The translations under genes and the position numbers were made by a program. Positions 1-6,081 of a stretch of 7,756 nucleotides of DNA are shown piece after piece; positions within the stretch are counted from its first letter, which is position 1, and each line of letters starts with the position of its first letter. The notes under the pieces are model-generated. The model had not been told where the DNA came from. It made no database searches and was given only the letters and a program-made list of their open reading frames with translations. The stretch is from Candidatus Hydrogenedentota bacterium (GTDB lineage Bacteria; Hydrogenedentota; Hydrogenedentia; Hydrogenedentales; SLHB01). Location: the NCBI GenBank assembly GCA_007118235.1, contig SKRY01000254.1:1-7756 (forward strand). The letters are read 5' to 3'.

Positions 1-105
1 ATCCGGTTGTTCACTCGCCAACGCAATTCCGGCTCGTGTCATGGATGCCGTTAAGGCCGCCGCCGAAGCCGTCTTCAGGAACCGTCTGCGTGTGTATTTC
101 TTCAT
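1..105 (-). CDS. 5' end of a Tat-exported protein (partial, runs off the left edge)
   Basis: Reading the minus strand from an ATG at 105, the frame is open for 35 codons to the window edge. It begins MKKYTRRRFLKTASAAAL and continues through TASMTRAGIALASEQPD. The TRRRFLK segment matches the twin-arginine consensus (S/T)RRxFLK exactly. It is followed by a mildly hydrophobic Ala/Leu/Thr stretch and a plausible cleavage site near ALA-SEQ. This is a Tat signal peptide, so the protein is probably exported folded, often with a cofactor already bound. An AGGGAG Shine-Dalgarno sequence at 115-120 sits 9 nt before the start and supports it. The gene is transcribed away from the pseudopilin gene at 545. 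Mature-domain sequence lies outside the window, so the family cannot be named. In related bacteria such leaders are common on Gfo/Idh/MocA-type oxidoreductases and DUF1501-type proteins, but that is only a guess here. Confidence 0.8.
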   Translation of the reverse strand, partial: MKKYTRRRFLKTASAAALTASMTRAGIALASEQPD

Positions 106-253
106 GTCTCCGTTCTCCCTTCACTGGTGTTGCGGACCGGGCAGTGGGCGAACTGAATCGCTCCTTTTCCCGTGGGTGCTGGTGCATCTTAGAGCCCATC
201 CGCAAGAAGTTCAAGTCGGCTCATAATTCGGTAATTTAACTTCAGCAAAGAAC

Positions 254-282
254 TTGATCTGTTTCGGAATTAATGCTAGCAT
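254..282 (+). promoter_or_regulatory. Possible sigma-70 promoter for the pseudopilin gene
   Basis: TTGATC (254-259) and TAGCAT (277-282) are separated by 17 bp, and a TGn extension (TGC at 274-276) precedes the -10 box. Each hexamer matches the consensus at 4 of 6 positions. The -10 box overlaps the 10-bp palindrome at 273-282, so a repressor could act here. It would give an untranslated leader of roughly 255 nt. The matches are modest and the region is AT-rich, so this is a candidate only. Confidence 0.3.
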
Positions 283-530
283 GCTTAACATATCATGAAG
301 TACATTACCATACCCTTATTTTCGTATATTTGGGGAAAATTTGAATAATCACCAGATCGCAATCCCGATTTACTGTGGTTTGTACACTCATCCACCACGG
401 GATGTGTGTTTACCCTAGGAACAACGGCGGTGAAAGGGGGTGATGAATGGCGGATAAGCGGGTGAGGTGTGGGCGGCGGCTCCTGTAGAGCCGTGGGCGC
501 GCCCAGGTTCTTTCGGGAAAGAGCAATTCG

Positions 531-535
531 AGGAG
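531..535 (+). promoter_or_regulatory. Ribosome binding site that sets the pseudopilin start
   Basis: AGGAG ends 9 nt before the ATG at 545. The in-frame ATG at 467 would add 26 residues in front of the prepilin leader peptide. That would be abnormal for a type IV pilin-like leader, whose basic n-region is short. This site therefore favours 545. Confidence 0.75.
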
Positions 536-544
536 ATTAGTGAA

Positions 545-1618
545 ATGAGCAGCAAAAGGCAAGGGTTTACTCTGATCGAGCTACTGGTGGTGATCGCTAT
601 CATTGGCATCTTGGCGGCGATCTTACTGCCCGCTCTGGCCCGCGCGCGGGAAGCGGCCCGGCGCGCGAGCTGCGCGAACAATCTGCGCCAGTTTGGGCAG
701 ATCTTCGCGATGTATGCGAACGAGAGCCGGGGCGAGTATTTCCCCCCGAAACAGAATCGATACATCAATGTCTTCACCGGCGCGCTGGGATTCGCTGGCC
801 AGGCCATTTATCCAGACTATTGGACCGACATCAGCCTGAAGGTGTGCCCATCGGACGCCAGGCCGGGAGATATCGGCCTGGATGCGGATCTAAACGCCCA
901 ATTTCGGCAGCTCACACAGCAGGATCCCTACAACGACGGGTTGTCCAGGGACATCGAGGCTGCGTTTCTGTCACATCCCATTTCTTACGTGTACCTCTCT
1001 CACGCCACGCGCACCATTTCCCAGATCTGTGATTACGCCAACATTGATCACTGGGATTACCGGAATCACGTGCGCCAGACCATTGCGCCCGCCGATATTC
1101 AGGCGCGCGGATGGCCATCGGAATGGGAGGGAGCACACCGGGCGCCCTTGAACTACTTCAAAGCGGACCTGAACGCCGGCCAGTACCGGGGGATCAATTA
1201 CAACTTCGACAGCGCCAGATATAACCTGGATGACGACGGAAGCCCCTTGCCTGAGACCTATTCGCGTCTGCGTGATGGGATTGAGCGGTTCTTCATAACC
1301 GACATTAACAACCCCGCGGCGGGCGCCGAGGCCCAGAGCAGCATCGCCGTCTTGTTTGACTACTTCGCCACGCAGGACCTGCCGCCTTGGGCCGACGACT
1401 GGGACAAGGCTGGCGGCGGCATGGGCACCACCCAGCAATTCAATCACATCCCGGGCGGGAGCAACGTGCTCTATATGGATGGTCACGTGGAATTCGTGCG
1501 GTTCAACGAAAGCTATCCCGTTCAATGGTTGCAAGAACGCGACCACACGTTCCCCAACGGCATCTCCGCCGGAACTCAGGCGCACACCATCCTCCCCTTC
1601 GCGGGCGGCTGGGGCTAA
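545..1618 (+). CDS. Prepilin-type N-terminal cleavage/methylation protein, DUF1559-like (H-X9-DG family)
   Basis: This is a 357-residue pseudopilin-like protein. The start MSSKRQGFTLIELL is a classic class III (type IV prepilin) leader: a short basic n-region, processing site G7/F8, and the conserved Glu at position +5 (E12). The hydrophobic helix spans about residues 8-30, and the basic/Ala-rich continuation ARAREAARRASCANNLRQ is typical of this family. Prepilin peptidase would cleave and methylate F8, leaving a membrane-anchored globular domain outside the inner membrane. Near the C-terminus, H301 to D312-G313 (HIPGGSNVLYMDGHVEF) is the signature of the DUF1559/H-X9-DG proteins abundant in Planctomycetes, Lentisphaerae and Hydrogenedentes; here ten rather than nine residues lie between His and Asp. 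C43 and C101 flank the first part of the globular domain. The biological role of this family is unknown. The start at 545 is supported by AGGAG at 531-535. The next gene follows on the same strand after 248 bp. Confidence 0.9.
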   Translation: MSSKRQGFTLIELLVVIAIIGILAAILLPALARAREAARRASCANNLRQFGQIFAMYANESRGEYFPPKQNRYINVFTGALGFAGQAIYPDYWTDISLKVCPSDARPGDIGLDADLNAQFRQLTQQDPYNDGLSRDIEAAFLSHPISYVYLSHATRTISQICDYANIDHWDYRNHVRQTIAPADIQARGWPSEWEGAHRAPLNYFKADLNAGQYRGINYNFDSARYNLDDDGSPLPETYSRLRDGIERFFITDINNPAAGAEAQSSIAVLFDYFATQDLPPWADDWDKAGGGMGTTQQFNHIPGGSNVLYMDGHVEFVRFNESYPVQWLQERDHTFPNGISAGTQAHTILPFAGGWG

Positions 1619-1671
1619 GACTCCGATGAATCCAACGCCCCAGGATCAGGAGGCGTGAAACCGATCCAAGA

Positions 1672-1702
1672 GCCGGGCTCGCGTATGTCGCGCGAGCCCG
1701 GC
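1672..1702 (+). terminator. Perfect 12-bp GC hairpin after the pseudopilin gene
   Basis: GCCGGGCTCGCG (1672-1683) pairs perfectly with CGCGAGCCCGGC (1691-1702) around the 7-nt loop TATGTCG. It begins 54 nt past the stop codon at 1618. Position and strength suggest a transcription terminator or mRNA 3'-end stabiliser. No U-tract follows (GAATCATGTG), so it is not a canonical intrinsic terminator. Confidence 0.55.
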
Positions 1703-1866
1703 GAATCATGTGCCAAACGGGAGCGAATATGCACCAGAGGCAGAACGGCGAAGCAGCCGCGAACGCGTAGGGATCAATGTTTTTATTTTTGCCGGAGCCG
1801 CACTGGAAACGCGGCCTAACGGGGAATCAGACTTATCCTCACACAACGCCAAACGCGAGGTGTCTT

Positions 1867-3435
1867 ATGAAGAACCGAACTCGAACGCTTTTTTTCACAC
1901 GTGCGATTGTAATCGTCATCACTTTGGCGGTGGCGATATGTGGGACCTTGGCCGGCGCTCAATCAGAACCCGCGGTCTCCGCCTCCACAACGGAAGGCGC
2001 CGCGTATGGGGATTGGCCTCAATACGAGCAGAACCCCTTCCGCATCCCGATAACCATTCCGCTGTGGTCCGGTAACCAGTATCGCAACGACAAGGGCGGC
2101 CTTGTCATTCATGATGTCACGGGCGATGGGCTCAAGGATTTCGTGATCAGCTTTAAGGAGGGTCCTGAGCAAGACGACAGCGGGGACGCCTACATCGGGG
2201 TCTACAGCCATCACGGGGAAGAAATCTGGGCTGAACAGGTCGATATGCGCCTGAACATGAAGGCCGAATACGCGGGCTTGCCCGGCCATTTCGGTCCTGG
2301 CTTCTATATCGCCGACATTGATGGCGACGGCCGGCCGGAGTTGCTGCACATTGACACGTCGGATCGGCTGGTCATACGTGACGCCCGCACAGGCGCCGTG
2401 AAGAGAACAGGCGCGGTGGAGCTACCCGAAGGCGGCGGCCGATGGGGAGGCATGGTGCAGGTCTGCAACTTCCGGGGCATGGGTATGGTGGACGCTCTGC
2501 TCCAAGCTGAGTACGAGGGCGGCGACAGCAGGAATGCGCCGGATCCCCATAACCCCTTCCATCGCCTTACCGCCGTCAAGCTGGATTCTTACGAGGATGG
2601 CGAATTCGAGGTGCTGTGGCACAACACCGATTACATTGGCGGCCGCCACTATGGCGCTCGGGCGATGGATCTCACGGGCAACGGACGCGACGACATCGCC
2701 GGGGCGGTAATCGTAAATCACGAAGGGAAAATCGCGCATGAATGGCGGTTGCCCGAAGAGGGATTCGCGCACTACGACAGCATCAAGGTTCAAAATGCCC
2801 GGCCCGACCTGCCCGGCCTGGAGGTCTTCGTGATTACGGAGGGCGGCGAAGAGTGGGTCGCCATGGTAAACCACGACGAGGGCGTAGTATACCGCAGCAG
2901 CTTCCAGAATGAGGAGCCTCAAAAAGGGGCAGTGGGACAATTCGATCCCGAGCGGCCCGGACTCGAGAGCTGGTGGGCGAACAAGGAGAGCAATTACCGG
3001 CATCCGTTTGTGTTCGATTCCAAGGGCGAGTTGATCGCGGCCTACGACTTCAAGAGCAAGTTCCCCCCGGAGGGCCAGGAACGAGACTGGTCAACGGGCT
3101 CCACGACATTCATTGACTGGAAGGGAACCGAAACGCAACAAGCCTTCATGCGGGGAAGATACGATCACCCCTCGTTGGGCGGAGTCGCCAATCCCGTCAT
3201 CTTTGATCCCATGAACGGCGAAATCATCGAGTGGTTTGATACGCCAGTTCGCCAATGCTTCCCCGCGGATGTCTCGGGAGACTATCGCGAAGAAATCGTC
3301 GGCATCGACGGCGAGACCAACGAACTCGTGATTTGGTGGAACCCGGAGCCCAACGAGCGGGAGCGGCCGCGCTATTGGAATCATCAATGGTACCGGGTGG
3401 CCATGCAGATCATGGATGCATATTCGGTGAAGTGA
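1867..3435 (+). CDS. Secreted FG-GAP/VCBS-type beta-propeller protein, C-terminal part resembling rhamnogalacturonan lyase propellers
   Basis: This is a 522-residue exported protein. Residues 1-31 form a Sec signal peptide: basic n-region KNRTRTLFFTR, hydrophobic core AIVIVITLAVAICGTL, and AGA just before Q32. The mature part carries four Asp/Gly-rich loops of the FG-GAP/VCBS type, each starting a beta-propeller blade and likely binding calcium: DVTGDGLKD (83-91), DIDGDGRPE (150-158), DLTGNGRDD (268-276) and DVSGDYREE (468-476). The last, with its follow-on EIVGIDGETNELVIW, resembles the 'DxxGDWREE..ELRIY' blade of family 11 polysaccharide lyases (rhamnogalacturonan lyases). The rest of that family's signature is not obvious, so lyase activity is not claimed. 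The protein probably acts at the cell surface or in the periplasm, in carbohydrate or ligand binding. The ATG at 1867 is preceded by GAGG at 1857-1860. The in-frame ATG at 1777 would place 30 non-signal-like residues before the leader. Confidence 0.85.
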   Translation: MKNRTRTLFFTRAIVIVITLAVAICGTLAGAQSEPAVSASTTEGAAYGDWPQYEQNPFRIPITIPLWSGNQYRNDKGGLVIHDVTGDGLKDFVISFKEGPEQDDSGDAYIGVYSHHGEEIWAEQVDMRLNMKAEYAGLPGHFGPGFYIADIDGDGRPELLHIDTSDRLVIRDARTGAVKRTGAVELPEGGGRWGGMVQVCNFRGMGMVDALLQAEYEGGDSRNAPDPHNPFHRLTAVKLDSYEDGEFEVLWHNTDYIGGRHYGARAMDLTGNGRDDIAGAVIVNHEGKIAHEWRLPEEGFAHYDSIKVQNARPDLPGLEVFVITEGGEEWVAMVNHDEGVVYRSSFQNEEPQKGAVGQFDPERPGLESWWANKESNYRHPFVFDSKGELIAAYDFKSKFPPEGQERDWSTGSTTFIDWKGTETQQAFMRGRYDHPSLGGVANPVIFDPMNGEIIEWFDTPVRQCFPADVSGDYREEIVGIDGETNELVIWWNPEPNERERPRYWNHQWYRVAMQIMDAYSVK

Positions 3436-3507
3436 AAAGGCCGGCGGCGGCTTACGGCTCGCTATCGCGCAATCCCGCCCGCCACACCATGGCGTGGTGA
3501 ATCATGG

Positions 3508-3549
3508 GAGCACGGCCCTTCCTCACAGGCTTGGGGAAGGGCCGTGCTC
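3508..3549. terminator. Strong hairpin between convergent genes (probable bidirectional terminator)
   Basis: GAGCACGGCCCTTCC (3508-3522) and GGAAGGGCCGTGCTC (3535-3549) form a perfect 15-bp stem around a 12-nt loop. It lies 72 nt past the stop of the beta-propeller gene and 77 nt past the stop of arsA, which converge here, so it can fold in transcripts from either side. Neither flank has a clear U-tract, so termination may need Rho, or the hairpin may mainly protect mRNA 3' ends. A smaller imperfect palindrome (CCACaCCATGGcGTGG, 3482-3497) sits just to its left. Confidence 0.65.
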
Positions 3550-3626
3550 AGCTTATATGGCGTCCAACGGGGGGCCGCTTTGCAGCGCGCCATCTCAAAG
3601 AGAGCGCGGTGCGCGATGATTTTGGT

Positions 3627-5414
3627 TCAGTCCGCCGATTGGGGAATGCCCGCCGGTTCGGCGAAATGGCCAAGCAGCTTGCGAAGATTGGCGGCGCCGG
3701 TGGGCTCCTCGGCTTGCCAGGGGACCACGGCGGCTCGTGGGGCGAGTTCATCGCGCACTTTGGCGATCTGCTCTACTTCGGCCTCGGCCCGCCGCGCGAG
3801 CAAGGGATCGCTCGGCCCGGCCGCCGCCAGACTCGCGTTCACCACCCAACCCCAGGGTTCGATGCTAGCCCGGCGCAGATCGGCTTGGAGCTGAGCCGCC
3901 TCAAGAACAGGCGTGGTCTCGGGGAGGGTGACCAGGATCATGCGGGTGCGCTCGGGATCTTGCAGACGCATCATCGGGGTTGTGACCTTCATGCCCTCCT
4001 TCTGATGCCGCATCATCTCGCGATGATACGCGCCCGTGCTATCGAGCAGCAGCAGGGTATGGCCCGTGGGCGCCGTGTCCACCACCACGAAGCGCCGGCC
4101 GCCTTCGCGGATGACCTTCGAGAAGGCTTGGAACACGGCCACTTCCTCCGTGCAAGGGGAGCGGAGATCTTCTTCAAGCAAGGCCCGGCCTTGGGCGTCG
4201 AGGTCTTTCCCTTTTGTCTCCAACACGTGTTGGCGGTAACGCTCGGTCTCCACGGCGGGATCGATGCGGCTGATTTCCAGATTTTTCATGTCGTCCGATA
4301 TGGTTTGCGTCACATGGGCCGCCGGATCCGTGGTGGTGAGGTGCGTGTCGTGGCCGCGCTGGGCCAGCTCCGCCGCAATGGCCGCCGCGATGGTGGTCTT
4401 GCCCACGCCGCCTTTGCCCATGACCATCACGAGGCTCTTGCCGGCCGCCTCGAGTTCGTCCACGAAACGGCCGAGGGAAGGGAGGTCCTCCGGCGGCGCG
4501 AACGCGCCATTGCTTGGGAGCGGCGCCGCAGTGGGACCTTCGAGCAAGGCCCGGAGCGCGTCCGCGCCCAGGATGTTGCCGGGTTGCAAGGGAACGTGAT
4601 CCGATGGCAATCCGCGCAGTTCCGGGGGCATCTCATCCAGCGCCGTCTGGCTGCGCTCGGCCCAAGCCGCCGCCAGAGGATCGCTGGGATCCGCCGGTTC
4701 GAACACGCCGTTGATGATGAGGTGTTGATTGCGCAGGCCGAGCGCTTCCAACTCTTGGCGGGAGCGTTCGGTTTCTTCCAAGGCCATCCGCTCGGGGCGG
4801 GCCACCAGGACCAGCTTCGTGCGGACGCCGTCGCTCAAGGTGTCCACGGCGTTGCTGTACTGCTCGCGCTGTTGGTCCAAGCCAGACAACGGGCCAAGAC
4901 AACTGGCGCCGCTCTCGTTGGAATCAAGGAAACTCGTCCAGGCCCCGGGCAGCTTCAACAGACGCAGGGTGTGCCCCGTAGGCGCCGTGTCAAACACAAG
5001 GTGATCGTAGGACGATGTGTCCGTCCCCGAGGTGAGGATGCGCGTGAAGAGGTCAAAGGCGGCGATCTCCGTCGTGCAGGCTCCGGAGAGCTGCTCCTCC
5101 ATGCTCTTCACGGCGGCTTCGGGCAACGTCCCCCGCACGGGTCCGATTACCTTTTCGCGGTAGGTCTCGGCCGCCTTTTCGGGATCAATGTTCCGCGCGC
5201 GCAGATTCTCCACGCCCGGGATGGGTGTTGGATCTTCTCCTACCTCGGCTTCAAAGACGTGAGACAAGTTCGATGCGGGATCGGTGCTTACCAAGAGCAC
5301 CGAACGGCCCTTGTCCGCCAGCCAAACCGCCGTGGCGCAAGCGAGTGACGTCTTGCCAACGCCGCCCTTGCCGGAAAAGAACAAATACCGTGGCGCCTCA
5401 TCTATCCATTTCAT
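3627..5414 (-). CDS. arsA: Arsenical pump-driving ATPase ArsA
   Basis: This 595-residue soluble ATPase energises arsenite/antimonite extrusion by binding a membrane pump (ArsB; sometimes Acr3) and receiving metalloid from ArsD. The two homologous halves are intact. A1 has the P-loop GKGGVGKTS at 15-23 and DTAPTGHT at 142-149. A2 has GKGGVGKTT at 333-341 and DTAPTGHT at 446-453. The metalloid-site cysteines of the E. coli enzyme (C113, C172, C422) appear as C113 in SGACTTEIAAFD, C172 in GASCLGP and C421 in RSPCTEEVAVF. The associated histidines are H148 and H452. With the ATG at 5414 the numbering matches E. coli ArsA almost residue for residue, and AAAGG at 5422-5426 is 7 nt upstream. An in-frame ATG at 5438 would add eight residues (MAEDKGIP) and cannot be excluded. 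The gene is 58 nt behind arsD, presumably one operon. No pump gene follows. Confidence 0.95.
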   Translation of the reverse strand: MKWIDEAPRYLFFSGKGGVGKTSLACATAVWLADKGRSVLLVSTDPASNLSHVFEAEVGEDPTPIPGVENLRARNIDPEKAAETYREKVIGPVRGTLPEAAVKSMEEQLSGACTTEIAAFDLFTRILTSGTDTSSYDHLVFDTAPTGHTLRLLKLPGAWTSFLDSNESGASCLGPLSGLDQQREQYSNAVDTLSDGVRTKLVLVARPERMALEETERSRQELEALGLRNQHLIINGVFEPADPSDPLAAAWAERSQTALDEMPPELRGLPSDHVPLQPGNILGADALRALLEGPTAAPLPSNGAFAPPEDLPSLGRFVDELEAAGKSLVMVMGKGGVGKTTIAAAIAAELAQRGHDTHLTTTDPAAHVTQTISDDMKNLEISRIDPAVETERYRQHVLETKGKDLDAQGRALLEEDLRSPCTEEVAVFQAFSKVIREGGRRFVVVDTAPTGHTLLLLDSTGAYHREMMRHQKEGMKVTTPMMRLQDPERTRMILVTLPETTPVLEAAQLQADLRRASIEPWGWVVNASLAAAGPSDPLLARRAEAEVEQIAKVRDELAPRAAVVPWQAEEPTGAANLRKLLGHFAEPAGIPQSAD

Positions 5415-5421
5415 GGGAATA

Positions 5422-5426
5422 CCTTT
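5422..5426 (-). promoter_or_regulatory. Ribosome binding site favouring the arsA start at 5414
   Basis: On the minus strand AAAGG lies 7 nt before the ATG at 5414. The alternative ATG at 5438 is preceded by GCGGCCAACCG, with no Shine-Dalgarno match. The site lies inside the eight extra codons the longer form would have. Confidence 0.5.
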
Positions 5427-5472
5427 ATCTTCTGCCATCGGTTGGCCGCGTTTCGGAAATCTGTGGAAGACT

Positions 5473-6081
5473 TCAGCAGGAGCCGCCCCCACAACAGCCG
5501 CCTCCATCATCGGATGTCTCGCCGACCAAGCGTTCCTCGGCCTTCCGGAGCACGGTGCGATGAGAGGCGTCCTTTACCGCCAGGGCCATGTTGACCGCCC
5601 GAATCATGTCCTCTTCCGAGATGCCCAGTTGCTGGGCTTGCTCGTAGTGTTGCTCAAAGCACGTCTCGCAATTGGCCGCTATCGATGCGCCCAAGGCGAT
5701 GAGTTCCGAGACTTCCCGCGTGACCAGCGCGCGGCTGCGGCTGGATTGATCCGTCCCCGAAGGCCCGGCCGCCTGTTCATGACCGTTCGCCAGCGCCAAC
5801 AATGCCTCCCGGTTCGGGTAGGTCCCCTGGCTCCAAATGGCGCCATCCACCACGATGACGGGCAGCGCGTTCATGTCCTTCGAGATTGCCTCAAGCACCT
5901 CCGGATTGTCCGTGAACGCGTTGGGCTCCTGCGCCATGTTGTGCCGTTCCACTTCAATACCGGCCTCACGTAATGCATCCAAGTCCGCCGAGAACTGCGT
6001 CAGCGCCGCGTCCGGATCCGGACCGCACACGCCCGTCGAACAACACATCGGCGGATCGTACACTTCAACCTTGCTCGCCAT
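5473..6081 (-). CDS. arsD: ArsD arsenic metallochaperone fused to a carboxymuconolactone decarboxylase/AhpD-like domain
   Basis: This is a 202-residue two-domain protein. Residues 1 to about 100 are ArsD. PPMCCSTGVCGPDPD carries the As(III)-binding triad C13, C14, C19 (E. coli C12, C13, C18), and the remainder (AGIEVERHNMAQEP, LPVIVVDG, YPNREAL) follows E. coli ArsD closely. ArsD hands arsenite to ArsA and can act as a weak repressor. E. coli ArsD is 120 residues; here, after a polar linker (about 101-118), comes a helical CMD/AhpD-type domain (about 119-185) with C138-E-T-C141 and H145, the redox CxxC...H motif of that superfamily. The protein ends DDGGGCCGGGSC (C196, C197, C202), recalling the C-terminal cysteine pairs of classical ArsD. 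The ATG at 6081 has AGGAG at 6094-6098 with a rather long 12-nt spacer. It is first in the operon, with arsA behind it. The ArsD assignment is firm; the second domain's role (peroxidase, reductase or structural metal site) is inference. Confidence 0.92.
   Translation of the reverse strand: MASKVEVYDPPMCCSTGVCGPDPDAALTQFSADLDALREAGIEVERHNMAQEPNAFTDNPEVLEAISKDMNALPVIVVDGAIWSQGTYPNREALLALANGHEQAAGPSGTDQSSRSRALVTREVSELIALGASIAANCETCFEQHYEQAQQLGISEEDMIRAVNMALAVKDASHRTVLRKAEERLVGETSDDGGGCCGGGSC

Larger units (their letters stand above)
106..544. other. Divergent intergenic region with an AT-rich core
   Basis: No convincing coding sequence is seen in these 439 bases. The part from about 215 to 345 is clearly AT-richer than the flanking genes, as expected for a region carrying promoters for the divergent Tat-leader gene and the pseudopilin gene. 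It contains two overlapping perfect palindromes: ATGCTAGCAT at 273-282 and AGCATGCT at 278-285. From about 420 onward the sequence turns G-rich. It carries a small hairpin at 477-493 (CGGCTC, 5-nt loop, GAGCCG) in the presumed leader of the pseudopilin mRNA. I recognise no riboswitch class. Confidence 0.6.

Noticed and set aside
467..544. Longer start of the pseudopilin gene at 467
   Set aside because: It would bury the prepilin leader 26 residues deeper. AGGAG at 531-535 supports the ATG at 545.
971..1585. 204-codon open frame on the minus strand
   Set aside because: It is a shadow of the pseudopilin gene, whose leader peptide and HIPGGSNVLYMDG signature fix the true frame.
1777..1866. Longer start of the beta-propeller gene at 1777
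   Set aside because: It would put 30 residues ahead of a clear Sec signal peptide. The ATG at 1867 has GAGG at suitable spacing.
3504..5348. 614-codon open frame on the plus strand
   Set aside because: It lies wholly antisense to arsA, which is unambiguous by motif content. The translation is His/Arg/Gly-rich with no recognisable domain, a typical GC-rich shadow frame.
5415..5510. Longer arsA start at 5510 (or 5438)
   Set aside because: The ATG at 5510 lies inside arsD and adds 32 residues unlike any ArsA. The ATG at 5438 is possible, but it lacks a Shine-Dalgarno sequence, and the start at 5414 reproduces E. coli ArsA numbering.
5284..5973. 229-codon open frame on the plus strand
   Set aside because: It is antisense to arsD and the start of arsA; composition is random-looking.
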